Shown: positions 36,573-45,974, numbered from the stretch's first letter. The stretch: 64,000 nt of DNA from JAOUEA01 sp963797635 (GCA_963797635.1 CAWCPZ010000011.1:248001-312000), one strand, 5' to 3'. Made by a program: numbers and translations. The notes: generated from the letters alone by a model not told the origin.

Positions 36573-37016
36573 TCAGGTCCGGAGCGGGCGGCCCTCGAAG
36601 GGGATCGACAACGCGATCGTGGTGCGGGTGGCGACGTTGCCCTTCTCGCGCAGGCGCCGGATCAGATCCTCGAGGTCCGCGGTGGTGCGGGTCCGGACCT
36701 TCAGGACGTAGTTGGTCTCGCCCGCGACGCTGAAGCAGTCCTGGACCTCCGGGAACTCGGCCACCCGGTCCGGGAGATCGTCGGGCTGCGTGGGGTCGAG
36801 GGGCGAGGCGGCGATGATGGCCGTCACCAACAGACCGAGCGCCTGGGGATCGACCACCGCCGTGTAGCCCTGGATCACCTGCTGCTGCTCGAGTTTGCGG
36901 ACGCGCTCGTGCACCGCGGAGGCCGACATGCCCACCTTCGCCGCGATATCGGCGTAGGTGGCCCGCGCGTCGTCCTGCAACGCGGCGATGATGTCGAGAT
37001 CTCGCGCATCCAGCAT
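36573..37016 (-). CDS. Lrp/AsnC-family transcription regulator
   Basis: 147 residues: N-terminal helix-turn-helix (DIIAALQDDARATYADIAAKVG, SASAVHERVRKLEQQQVI) and C-terminal RAM/ACT-like domain (DCFSVAGETNYVLKVRTRT), which usually binds an amino acid. ATG 37016 is chosen because it has a TATGAT box 6 bases upstream; the longer ORF upstream looks non-coding. It is divergent from the reverse transcriptase, with 185 bases between them. Confidence 0.85.
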   Translation of the reverse strand: MLDARDLDIIAALQDDARATYADIAAKVGMSASAVHERVRKLEQQQVIQGYTAVVDPQALGLLVTAIIAASPLDPTQPDDLPDRVAEFPEVQDCFSVAGETNYVLKVRTRTTADLEDLIRRLREKGNVATRTTIALSIPFEGRPLRT

Positions 37017-37022
37017 GCGCCC

Positions 37023-37028
37023 ATCATA
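37023..37028 (-). promoter_or_regulatory. -10 box TATGAT of the Lrp/AsnC gene, leaderless arrangement
   Basis: TATGAT, six bases, ATG 37016 on the minus strand. Confidence 0.6.
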
Positions 37029-37201
37029 GGTCCCCGCCCATCGGCCCCGGCCTGCGTCATCCGACCCGCCGGGGGATGGGCTCGGGGGACGGCGTTCGCG
37101 ATCGCCGGCCGATTGCGCCGGTGGGCGGTCCTCGGTAGAACCGGTGCGACGGCGCCCTCCTCCCTCGGCGATCCGCACACGAACGATGGAGGACCGCTCG
37201 T

Positions 37202-37957
37202 ATGACCACGCCCGCACGCTCGCGGTGGGTTCGACCCGCCCCCCTCGGCCCGCCGATCAGGATCGATCCGGTCCTCAAACCGGGTGGGGGAGTCCGCCAC
37301 CTCGTCCACCTCGGCCCCGACGATGCTCGCCGCTACGTCGCCGCGGTTCGATCCGTCCTGCCGGTCGTGGAACGGGCATCGGGACCGTGGGCCATGGCGA
37401 ACCGCGGCAGGATGACGCCCGAGGGCCTCGCCCTGGAGGACTGGCGCGCGGCCCGAGGTCGGTTCCGGGCCGCATCCCGATCGAACCTCGACGGCGCGGC
37501 GTCGGTCTTCTTGGGCGACGTCCAGGATTGCTACGGTTCGATGGGATGGGTCACCGTGATATCGGCCCTACGGCGGCTGGGCCTCGACCCCGCCGCCGCC
37601 GGCCGTGTCGGCGCCGTCCTGGCGGACCTGGAACGGCGAGGGGTTCGCGGACTCCCGGTCGGCCCCGATGCGTCGGCGATCCTGGCCAACGCGGTGCTCC
37701 TCCTGGTCGATCGAGCCTTCGCCAGCGAGGGATTGACCTTCCTCCGGTGGGTCGACGACGTGGCGGTCTTCGCCCCGAACCAGGCCGTCGCGATGCACGC
37801 CAACGATGTGTTCCGTCGGGCCCTCGCGCACCTCGGACTTCGGGTGAACGAAGCCAAGACGGTGGTCGTCGACCCCGTCGGGGCACGGGCTCGGTTGCTC
37901 GGTTCCTCGATCTCCCTCGCCACGGGGACCGCTCGTGACATGATTCGCCCGCCGTGA
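37202..37957 (+). CDS. Small stand-alone reverse transcriptase-like protein
   Basis: 251 residues. Recognisable RT motifs in order: an RT1/2-like segment (VLKPGGGVRHLVHLGPDDAR, residues 24-43), motif A FLGDVQDCYGSM (Asp106), motif B GLPVGPDASAILANAVL (150-166), motif C FLRWVDDVAVF (Asp185, Asp186), motif D LRVNEAKTVVV (213-223) and a short motif E-like RLLGSSIS. The catalytic aspartates are all present, with Trp in place of the usual Tyr before VDD. There is no maturase, HNH, protease, CRISPR or thumb-extension domain. ATG 37202 follows GGAGG. The stop overlaps the downstream amidohydrolase start (GTGA). It could be a domesticated or unknown-group RT; defence-type RTs are the nearest idea, but this is inference. 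Confidence 0.8.
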   Translation: MTTPARSRWVRPAPLGPPIRIDPVLKPGGGVRHLVHLGPDDARRYVAAVRSVLPVVERASGPWAMANRGRMTPEGLALEDWRAARGRFRAASRSNLDGAASVFLGDVQDCYGSMGWVTVISALRRLGLDPAAAGRVGAVLADLERRGVRGLPVGPDASAILANAVLLLVDRAFASEGLTFLRWVDDVAVFAPNQAVAMHANDVFRRALAHLGLRVNEAKTVVVDPVGARARLLGSSISLATGTARDMIRPP

Positions 37958-39465
37958 GGACCCTCTACCGTGCCCGCACGATCCACACCCAGAGCTACCC
38001 CGCGACGGGGGAGTGGATGCTCGTCGACGGCCGGCATGTCCAACGGGTGGGCACCGGCGAGGCACCCGAGGCAGACCGCGTGATCGACCTGCCCGGCGCC
38101 ACGATCATCCCGGGGTTCATCGACACCCACGTGCATCTCACCGCCACCGGGATCGCGCTGGCCAACCGCGACGTCGAGACGGCCGACGGGGCGCGCGCGT
38201 TGCTGGCGATCGCCCGAGCGCGCGCGGCCCGGGAGGAGGGCCCCATCTTCCTGCAGGGCTACGACGAGACGCGCTGGGCCGATCCGAGGCTGCCCGATCT
38301 CGCTGAGCTCGGGACGGCGGCCGACCGCCCCTTGGTGATCCGGCGAGCCGACGGACACACGGCGCTCGCCAACACGGCCGCGATCGAGGCGGCGGGCCTG
38401 GAGGCCAACGAGGGGCTCGAGCGCGACGATCAGGGAGCCCCCACGGGGCGGCTGACCCGTGAGGCGAACGACGCGGCGGGTCGATGGGTCCTGGAGTCCC
38501 TGTCCGACCATCAGCTGCAGGACCTCCAACTGCAGGCGGCGGCGCTGGCGGCATCGCACGGCATCACCGCCGTGCACGAGATGGCGATGCCGCACTGGCA
38601 CGGGGACCGAGAGTTGGACGTGTTCCTGCGGCACCGGGCGCGGCTCCCCGTGGATGCGACGCCCGTGGTGGCGACGATGGAACTGCCGTTCGCGATCGGT
38701 CTCAACCTGGCGGCGGTGGGAGGCGACCTCCCGGTCGATGGCTCGATCGGTGCGCGGACCGCCGCCGTGACGGTGCCCTACGTCGACGGCGACGGCACGG
38801 GCACCAGCTACACCACCGATGATGAACTCGCGGAGTTCTTCCACGGGGGCCACGTCGCCGGCCTGCAGGTCGGGGTCCACGCGATCGGCGACCGAGCGAT
38901 CGACCAGGTGCTGGCGGCGTGGGAGCGGGTCTACGGGACGCTCGACTCGCGCGAGCGACGCCACTTCCGCGCCCGGCGCCACCGGATCGAGCACTTCGAG
39001 ATGGCCTCACCGGCACACGTCGAGCGCGCCGCCATGTTGGGCCTGGCCGCCTCGGTCCAGCCGGCCTTCGATGCGTTGTGGGGTCAGCCGGGCGGCTTGT
39101 ACGAGCAAGGGCTCGGCGCCGAGCGCGCGATGGCGATGAACCCGTTCCGCACGATGCTCGAGCGTGGGGTCGAGGTGGGCGTCGGCTCGGACTCACCGGT
39201 GACGCCGCTGGATCCGATGACGACCCTCCGGGCGCTGCAGGACCATCACGACCCGTCGCAGCGTCTTGATCGGGCCTCGGCGATCAGGCTGCACACCGTG
39301 GGGTCCGCGCGGATCGGCCATCAGGAGGAGAAGAAGGCAACCCTGGCGCCAGGGATGCATGCGGACTTCGCCGCCTACGACGCCGACCCGTTCCTGGCGG
39401 CGAGTTCGGACGATCTGCGGCCGGTCCTGACCGTCTCCCTTGGCCGCGAGGTCTTCGCGGGATGA
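37954..39465 (+). CDS. YtcJ-like amidohydrolase, second copy in window
   Basis: 503 residues, same family as 7270-8940: PGFIDTHVHLTATG (metal His pair), LQGYDETRWADP, ADGHTALANTAAIEAAG, GVHAIGDRAIDQVL, HRIEHFEMASP and GVGSDSPVTPLDP with the late Asp. It starts at GTG 37954 inside the stop codon of the reverse transcriptase, so its translation depends at least partly on that gene. Substrate unknown. It is somewhat shorter than the first copy and the two differ widely, so this is not a recent duplication. Confidence 0.8.
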   Translation: MRTLYRARTIHTQSYPATGEWMLVDGRHVQRVGTGEAPEADRVIDLPGATIIPGFIDTHVHLTATGIALANRDVETADGARALLAIARARAAREEGPIFLQGYDETRWADPRLPDLAELGTAADRPLVIRRADGHTALANTAAIEAAGLEANEGLERDDQGAPTGRLTREANDAAGRWVLESLSDHQLQDLQLQAAALAASHGITAVHEMAMPHWHGDRELDVFLRHRARLPVDATPVVATMELPFAIGLNLAAVGGDLPVDGSIGARTAAVTVPYVDGDGTGTSYTTDDELAEFFHGGHVAGLQVGVHAIGDRAIDQVLAAWERVYGTLDSRERRHFRARRHRIEHFEMASPAHVERAAMLGLAASVQPAFDALWGQPGGLYEQGLGAERAMAMNPFRTMLERGVEVGVGSDSPVTPLDPMTTLRALQDHHDPSQRLDRASAIRLHTVGSARIGHQEEKKATLAPGMHADFAAYDADPFLAASSDDLRPVLTVSLGREVFAG

Positions 39466-39566
39466 GCCCGCCGCACTTGTCACACTTTCCGCCGGACGGA
39501 GGTTGACCGTCCTCGGCGGGCCGACGTACGTTTCGTTCGCGCCACCGCTTCGGCGGCGGCGCCAGC

Positions 39567-39634
39567 AGGACCCAAGAGGCTGAGTAGAGAACGCGGCGCC
39601 CCGGCGTCGCGGCCCCAAAGGTCTCTTGGGTCCT
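39567..39634 (+). ncRNA. Candidate structured RNA in the 39466-39784 intergenic gap
   Basis: A perfect 12-bp inverted repeat (AGGACCCAAGAG at 39567-39578 with CTCTTGGGTCCT at 39623-39634) encloses a 44-base loop that itself forms CGCGGCGCC-CC-GGCGTCGCG with one G-U pair. The two nested stems are too good for chance and no protein is encoded here. It lies about 80 bases before the promoter of the DUF4193 gene. It could be a small RNA, a terminator for the amidohydrolase, or a regulator site; the strand is not determined. The rest of the gap holds only the promoter at 39715-39742. Confidence 0.4.
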
Positions 39635-39714
39635 CATCTCGTTCCTCCACCCCGTGCGGGACCCTTCGGCCGGGAATGGAACGGCGCCCTCCTGCGTTCA
39701 GTCGGGCGCTGCGG

Positions 39715-39742
39715 TTGCATCTGCATCCCGCGGCAGTACAAT
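39715..39742 (+). promoter_or_regulatory. Sigma-70-type promoter of the DUF4193 gene
   Basis: TTGCAT (39715-39720), a 16-base spacer and TACAAT (39737-39742). Transcription would start near 39749, giving a leader of about 35 bases before ATG 39785. It is the best two-box promoter seen in the window. Confidence 0.6.
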
Positions 39743-39784
39743 CCGCGCGCATCGAGGCGCTGAGAACGCGAACGAGGATGTGAG

Positions 39785-40171
39785 ATGACCGACACCATGG
39801 CCAACGCCGAAGAGCCCACCGAAGACGACGAGGTTGAAGAGGCCGAGGAAGCCGACCTCGACGAGGTCGAGCCCAGCGAGGCCGATCTGGCCGACGCCAC
39901 CGTGCCGCCCGACCCCGCCACCGGCGCCGACGTCGAGTCGATCCAGGAGCTCATCGTCAAGCAGGAGGCCGCGGCCGAGAAGGCCGAGGCCGCGGATGAC
40001 GACGAGGTCCTGCTGACCCTGACCAAGGACGACAAGCTGCCGGCCGATCCGGCCGATACGCGAGTGGTCCCGATCCAGGAGACGGAATTCGTCTGCAAGC
40101 GATGCTTCCTGGTGAAGCACCGCGGACAGCTGGCGGACAAGAAGAAGATGCTGTGCAGAGACTGCGCCTGA
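39785..40171 (+). CDS. DUF4193 zinc-binding protein
   Basis: 128 residues. A long acidic, Glu/Asp-rich N-terminal half is followed by TEFVCKRCFLVKHRGQLADK and LCRDCA, the two CxxC pairs and HR signature of the actinobacterial DUF4193 family. Function is not known; the conserved zinc fold and acidic tail suggest interaction with RNA polymerase or the ribosome, but that is a guess. It overlaps the start of lnt by 19 bases. Confidence 0.8.
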   Translation: MTDTMANAEEPTEDDEVEEAEEADLDEVEPSEADLADATVPPDPATGADVESIQELIVKQEAAAEKAEAADDDEVLLTLTKDDKLPADPADTRVVPIQETEFVCKRCFLVKHRGQLADKKKMLCRDCA

Positions 40172-41640
40172 GGGCGCGTCCCCCGCTGACGATCTCGCTC
40201 CTGATCTCCCTGGTTTCGGGCCTGGCCCTGTCGTTGGCGTTCCCGCCGGCAGGCCTGTGGCCCATCGCGTTCGTGGCGATGGTGCCACTGCTCTGGCTCC
40301 TGGAGGGCTCCTCGGCACGCCGCGGCCTGCTCGTGGGGTTCGTCTTCGGTCTGGGCTTCTACGGCGCCACGATCTACTGGATCTTCCTGTTCGGTGCGTT
40401 GGCGTGGACCGGCCTGACGATCGTGCTGGCACTCGGGGTGGGGATCTTCGGCTTGCTCGTGCCCATCTGGCGCCGGCCCGGTCGGCCGTTCGTCAACGCG
40501 GTCGTGATCGCGGCGCTGTGGACCGTGATCGATTGGATCCGGTCGGCCTGGCCGCTGGGGGGCTTCGGATGGGGGAGCCTCGGGGTTTCGCAGGTGGACA
40601 ACCGGTTCACGGTGCGTCTCGCCTCGGTGGCCGGGGTATGGGGCGTCACCTTCGTGGTCGTGCTGGTCAACGCCCTGATCGTGGAGCTGGCGGGCGGAGC
40701 CGGCGGTCGGCGGCGATGGCTCGTCGGCATCGTCGCGATCGTCGCGGTGGTGGCGGGCCCGGTGCTGATCCCGTTCGCCGGCGCCGACGGCGAGCCGCTG
40801 GACGTGGCGGTGGTCCAGGTGGACGTGCGCGAGGCGCGCGCTGCCACGGCGGGCCAGGAGGACGTCCGGGTCGCCGAGCTCAACATCGAGCAGCACGAAC
40901 GCCTGATCGACGATCCGCCCGACCTGGTCGTGTGGGGGGAGGGCGCGCTCGATCCGGATGCCGCCGCCGACCCCGAGACCGTCGCCGCCGTGCAGGACGT
41001 GGTGCGCTCCGTGGGGTCCCCGACGATCGTCGGCGCCGTGCTGAACGATCCGGACCACAGCCAGCACACCAGCGCGCTGCTCCTGGACGGGAGCGGTCAG
41101 GTGGTGGACCGCTACGACAAGGTCCATCTCGTCCCGTTCGGCGAGTACGTCCCCTTCCGTTCGCGGCTCTCGTTCATCGATGCGATCGACCAGATCCCGG
41201 TGGACCGGGTGCCGGGGGAGGAGGTCCACCCATTGTCGGTCGAGGGCCTGCCGCCCATCGGCGTGCCGATCTGCTTCGAGAACTCCTTCCCGTCGATCCC
41301 CCGGGAGATGGTGCGCCAGGGCGCAGGGTTCCTGGTGGTGACGGTGAACAACGCCTCGTACGGGACGACGGCGGCCAGCGCTCAGCATCTGCAGTTCAGT
41401 CAGCTGCGGGCGATCGAAGTCGGGCGGTGGACGATCAACGGCGCGGTGTCCGGGATCAGTGCCTTCATCGACCCCACCGGCCGCGTGGTGGCCTCCGAGG
41501 GCCTGTTCGAGCCCGCTATCCTCAGGGACACCATCCGGTCCTCCACCCAGCGAACGTGGTACGTCCGGCTGGGGGACTGGGTCCCCTGGCTGCTGCTGGC
41601 GTTCCTGGTCATCGTGTTCGCGCTTCCCGCGGCGTCGCGC
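40153..41640 (+). CDS. lnt: Apolipoprotein N-acyltransferase domain (first half of an Lnt-Ppm1 fusion)
   Basis: About 495 residues: eight or so transmembrane helices, then the nitrilase domain with catalytic Glu in LVVWGEGALDP, Lys in RYDKVHLVPFGEYVPF and Cys in GVPICFENSFPS. It adds the third acyl chain to lipoproteins. GTG 40153 lies inside the upstream gene. After the last helix (WLLLAFLVIVFALPAASR) the frame is lost near 41638-41641, and the next frame continues directly into a mannosyltransferase. In mycobacteria the same two domains form one protein (Ppm1), so one fused gene is likely. In the unshifted frame the ORF would run meaninglessly to 42477. Confidence 0.85.
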
Positions 41641-42739
41641 GTCGAAGCGCCCCGATCCCGAACCGCTGTCCGAGGGCTACCGAACGCTCGTCATCCTGCC
41701 CACCTACGAGGAGCGCGCCACGATCGAGCAGGTGTTGATCGGCGTCCGGAAGGCCCCGCAGGACGTCGACGTGTTCGTGGTCGACGACTCATCGCCCGAC
41801 GGCACGGGGCAGGTGGTGGCCGAGATCGCCGCGTCCGATCCGCATGTCCGCCTCCTGGAGCGACCGGCCAAATCGGGGCTCGCCAGCGCCTACCTGGAAG
41901 GGTTCCGCGTCGGTCTGGCCGAGGGCTACGACGTCATCGTCGAGATGGACTCGGACCTGTCCCACGATCCCACGGAGCTCCCGCGGCTCCTGGAGGCCGC
42001 CGCGGCCGGCAAGGACCTGGTGGTCGGCAGCCGGTACATCCCCGGCGGTTCGGTGACCAACTGGAGCCGGCTCCGCGTGGCGTTGTCGCGCGCCGGCAAC
42101 CTCTACGCGCGCATCATGCTGAGCCTGCCGGTCCACGACGCCACCAGTGGCTACCGTGCCTACCGCAGGCGCCTGCTCGAGGACCTGGTGGCCCAGCCGA
42201 TCGCCTCCGATGGGTACGGGTTCCAGATCGAACTCGTGATGCGCTCCTGGGATCTCGGCTACGTCCTGGGCGAGGCGCCCATCACGTTCCGCGAACGCGA
42301 GCACGGACAGTCGAAGCTCTCCCGGCGGATCGTCGTCGAGGCCCTGTGGCTGGTCACGATCTGGGGCTTCCAGCGTCGCCTTCGCACGCCCGAAGTGACG
42401 CGAACCGACGCAGCACGGGCCGGACCGGCGGGGACGTTTGGCACGTCGGGCTCGACCTGGCACGATGCCTCGGATGACCAGGAACCCCGCCGCGGCGCAA
42501 CACGATCCGGGCGTCCGCGATCGCGAGACCCGCACCGCGGACACCCTCGCGATGCTGACGACCCAGGGGATCGACGTCTGGGTGGCCACGGCGTCGGCCG
42601 CAGGAGCCCCGTACCTGGTCCCCGTATCGCTGGCCTGGGTGGACGATCGGGCGGTGATCGCGGTCGCGAAGTCCTCGCTCACCGCGACCAACCTGACGAC
42701 CTCCGGCGTAGCTCGGCTCGCCGTGGGACCGACCCGTGA
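41641..42739 (+). CDS. ppm1: Polyprenol-phosphate mannose synthase domain (second half of Lnt-Ppm1)
   Basis: A GT2-fold glycosyltransferase with LVILPTYEERATIEQVL, VFVVDDSSPDGTGQVV, IVEMDSDLSHDP (metal-binding acidic motif), GSRYIPGGSVTNWSRLR and DATSGYRAYRRRLLEDL. It makes polyprenol-phosphate-mannose, the donor for lipoglycans and for GT-C enzymes such as the one at 3993-5391. No start codon is evident; a +1 correction joins it to the Lnt domain. The homologous part ends near 42395. The frame then stays open into the next gene to 42739, so a second small error near the true stop (TGA 42396 in the third frame) is possible. The 3-prime end is therefore provisional. Confidence 0.8.
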
Positions 42740-42966
42740 CGTGGTGATGATCGACGCCGTGCTCGAGGAGGTCGTCGACGTCGGCGGCCGACGAGGCGCT
42801 CGGGTCGGCCTACATCGCGCAAGCCGACTGGGACCCTCGTGACGACACGGGATACGTGTTCCTCGTCCTGCGACCGGTGCGGGTACAGGCGTGGCGAGAG
42901 GCGAACGAGATCCCCGGGCGCACGCTCATGCGTGACGGCGCCTGGCTGACAGAGATGGAGGCATGA
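42474..42966 (+). CDS. Pyridoxamine 5-phosphate oxidase-like flavin/F420-binding protein, frame broken
   Basis: About 163 residues with a split-barrel fold: IDVWVATASAAGAPYLVPVSL, WVDDRAVIAVAKSSLTATNL and VARLAVGPTRDVVMIDAVLEE. After EVVDVGG the frame shifts +1 near 42786. Removing one G in GGC(G)GCC gives DEALGSAYIAQADWDP, then YVFLVLRPVRVQAWREANE and a stop at 42966. Members bind FMN, F420 or heme; which one is not clear. It overlaps the next ATG by 4 bases. Confidence 0.7.
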
Positions 42967-43454
42967 TGAGCCCGGCGAAGAAGACCACACAGAAGTCGAC
43001 CAAGAGCAAGAGCAAGGCCACGACCGCCAAGTCATCCGGGGCGTTCACGGCCGACGAACGTGCCGCGATGAAGGCTCGCGCCCAGGAGCAGAAGGCTGAA
43101 GCGCGTGCGAACAAGAACAGGGCGGACGGGGAACGTGCCCTGCTCGAGGCGATCGCCGGCATGAAGGGACGCGATCGAGCCATGGCGAAGCGGGTCCACG
43201 CGATCGTCACCGCGTCCGCCCCTGAGCTCTGGCCCAAGACCTGGTACGGCATGCCCGCGTACGCCAGGGACGGCAAGGTCGTCTGCTTCTTCCAGGACGC
43301 GGCGAAGTTCAACGCGAGGTACGCGACGTTCGGCTTCAATGACTCGGCGAACCTCGACGACGGCGCCATGTGGCCGGTCGCCTACGCACTCAAGGAGCTG
43401 ACGGCCACCGAAGAGAAGAAGATCGCGGCGCTCGTGAAGAAGGCAGCGAGCTGA
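42963..43454 (+). CDS. DUF1801 / YdhG-like protein
   Basis: 163 residues. A Lys-rich disordered start (PAKKTTQKSTKSKSKATT) and a helical segment precede the DUF1801 domain (APELWPKTWYGMPAYARDGK, FNARYATFGFND, MWPVAYALKELT). Related proteins include iron-chaperone-like YdhG; function here is unknown. ATG 42963 or 42966 could be used. Directly upstream of the UvrA-like gene. Confidence 0.75.
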   Translation: MMSPAKKTTQKSTKSKSKATTAKSSGAFTADERAAMKARAQEQKAEARANKNRADGERALLEAIAGMKGRDRAMAKRVHAIVTASAPELWPKTWYGMPAYARDGKVVCFFQDAAKFNARYATFGFNDSANLDDGAMWPVAYALKELTATEEKKIAALVKKAAS

Positions 43455-43523
43455 GCCCGTCGAAGAAGGCGTCGCCGAAGACGGCTGCGCCGAACGCGCG
43501 CCGACAGCCACGACCTGATCCGT

Positions 43524-45847
43524 GTGCAGGGCGCGCGGGTGAACAACCTCAAGGACATCAGCGTCGAGATCCCGAAGCGACGGCTGACGGTGTTCACCGG
43601 CATCTCGGGTTCGGGCAAGAGCTCACTGGTGTTCGGCACGATCGCCGCGGAGTCACAGCGGCTGATCAACGAGACCTACAGCACGTTCGTGCAAGGGTTC
43701 ATGCCGACGCTGTCACGGCCTGAGGTCGACGTCCTCGACGGCCTGACGACGGCGATCATCGTCGACCAGGAGCGGATGGGCGCCAACGCCCGCTCCACCG
43801 TGGGCACCGCGACCGACGCCAACGCCATGCTGCGCATCCTGTTCAGCAGGCTCGGGGACGCCGCACATCGGCTCGCCCAACGCCTACTCGTTCAACGTCC
43901 CGTCGGTGAAGGCGAGCGGCGCCATCACCGTCGAGCGCGGCGCCGGCAAGACCCAGACCAAGAAGGCGACGTTCACGCGTCTCGGCGGCATGTGCCCACG
44001 CTGCGAGGGGATGGGTTCGGTCACCGACTTCGATCTGTCGGCCCTGTACGACGACCGCAAGTCGCTCAGCGAGGGCGCCCTCACGATCCCCGGCTACAGC
44101 ATGGACGGCTGGTACGGCCGGATCTTCAGCGGCAGCGGGTACTTCGACATGGACAAGCCGATCGCGAAGTACACCAAGAAGGAACTGCACAACCTGCTCT
44201 ACCGGGAGCCGACCAAGATCAAGGTCGAGGGCATCAACCTCACGTACGAAGGCGTGATCCCGAAGATCCAGAAGTCGATGCTCTCCAAGGACGTCGACAC
44301 CCTGCAGCCGCACATCAGGGCGTTCGTCGAGCGGGCGGTGACGTTCACCACCTGTCCCGAGTGCGACGGCTCGCGGCTCAGCGAGGAAGCTCGGTCCTCC
44401 ACGATCGACGGCAAGAACATCGCCGACGTCTGCTCGATGCAGATCAGCGACCTGGCCGACTGGGTCCGGGGCGATCGACGATCCATCGGTCGGCCCGCTC
44501 CTCGCCGGGCTGCAGCACCTCATCGACTCGTTCGCCGCGATCGGGTTGGGCTACCTCTCGCTCGACCGACCGTCGGGCACCTTGTCCGGGGGAGAGGCAC
44601 AACGCACCAAGATGATCCGCCACCTCGGCTCGTCGCTGACCGACGTCACCTACGTGTTCGACGAGCCCACGATCGGCCTGCACCCCCATGACATCCAGCG
44701 GATGAACGACCTGTTGCGGCAGCTGCGCGACAAGGGCAACACCGTGCTGGTCGTCGAACACAAGCCGGAGGTGATCGACATCGCCGACCACGTCGTCGAT
44801 CTCGGTCCCGGCGCCGGCACCGCGGGCGGGGACGTGGTGTTCGAGGGCGACGTCGGCGGGCTCCGGGCGAGCGACACGACGACCGGGCGTCATCTGGACG
44901 ACCGGGCGTCCGTGAAGCCCTCGGTCCGGACCTCGTCGGGGGAGCTTGAGGTGCGCGGTGCCGACGCCAACAACCTGCAGGACGTCGACGTCGACATCCC
45001 GCTCGGCGTGCTGGTGGTGGTGACCGGCGTGGCCGGGTCGGGCAAGAGCTCGCTGATCGACGGTTCGGTGTCCGGGCGGGACGGTGTGGTGTCGGTCGAC
45101 CAGGGCGCGATCGGGGGCTCGAGACGGAGCAACCCGGCCACGTACACCGGTCTGCTCGACCCGATCCGCAAGGCGTTCGCGAAAGCCAACGGCGTGAAGC
45201 CGGCCCTGTTCAGCGCCAACTCCGAGGGAGCCTGCCCCACCTGCAACGGGGCCGGGGTCATCTACACCGACCTGGGGTTCATGGCGACCGTCGAATCCAC
45301 CTGCGAGGAGTGCGAGGGCAAGCGGTTCCAGGCCTCGGTGCTCGAGTACTCGCTGGGTGGCCGGAACATCGCCGAGGTCCTCGCGATGTCGGTGATCGAG
45401 GCGGGGGCGTTCTTCGACGATGGCGAGGCACGCACGCCGGCCGCCCACACCATCCTCGACCGCCTCGCGGATGTGGGGCTCGGCTACCTGAGCCTCGGCC
45501 AGCCCCTCACCACGCTGTCAGGTGGGGAACGCCAGCGCCTGAAGCTGGCCACCCAGATGGCCGGCAAGGGCGACGTCTACGTCCTCGACGAGCCGACCAG
45601 CGGCCTCCACCTCGCCGACGTCGAACGGCTCCTCGGCCTGCTCGACCGGCTCGTCGACTCCGGCAAGTCCGTCATCGTCATCGAACACCACCAGGCGGTC
45701 ATGGCGCACGCCGACTGGATCATCGACCTGGGTCCCGGCGCCGGCCACGACGGCGGCCGGATCGTCTTCGAGGGCACGCCCGCCGATCTCGTCGCCGACG
45801 GCTCCACCCTCACCGGCGAGCACCTCGCGGCCTACGTCGGCGCCTGA
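43524..45847 (+). CDS. UvrA-like ABC ATPase of the DrrC/UvrA2 type, frame broken at least twice
   Basis: About 775 residues after repair, shorter than true UvrA and similar in layout to DrrC, which protects against DNA-binding drugs. The first half has Walker A TGISGSGKSSLVFG, zinc-site cysteines GGMCPRCEGMGSVTDFD and TTCPECDGSRLSEEA, signature GTLSGGEAQRTKMI and Walker B FDEPTIGLHP. The second half has GVAGSGKSSLIDG, ACPTCNGAGV, CEECEGKRFQ, TTLSGGERQRLKLA and LDEPTSGLHLAD. +1 breaks lie near 43863 (repair gives DAHIGSPNAYSFNVPSVKAS) and near 44469 (WVRAIDDPSVGPL). A third near 43500 may hide an N-terminal extension reading ADSHDLIRVQGARVNN, so the start is provisional. Confidence 0.8.
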
Positions 45848-45903
45848 CCGAGGTTCGGGGAGGCTCTCGGGGTCTCCTCTCCTCGCTTCCCACCCCTAAG
45901 CCC

Positions 45904-45919
45904 CATAACGTTCATTATG
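45904..45919. other. A/T-rich palindrome in a GC-rich convergent region
   Basis: CATAA-CGTTCA-TTATG, between the UvrA-like gene and the convergent small gene. It is the most A/T-rich patch nearby and could be a protein-binding site; nothing else supports it. Confidence 0.25.
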
Positions 45920-45974
45920 TCACCTTGTCCAAGAAGGCCATCTCCCCCTCCCGGACGGGTGTATCCCGAGGGAG

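Noticed and set aside
37017..37957. A retron
   Set aside because: The RT lacks the usual retron motif set and the upstream region has no recognisable msr/msd inverted-repeat arrangement.
39284..39637. A minus-strand frame containing CDKCGG in the 39.5-kb gap
   Set aside because: Most of it lies antisense to the amidohydrolase, only one CxxC is present and the remainder overlaps the nested hairpin.
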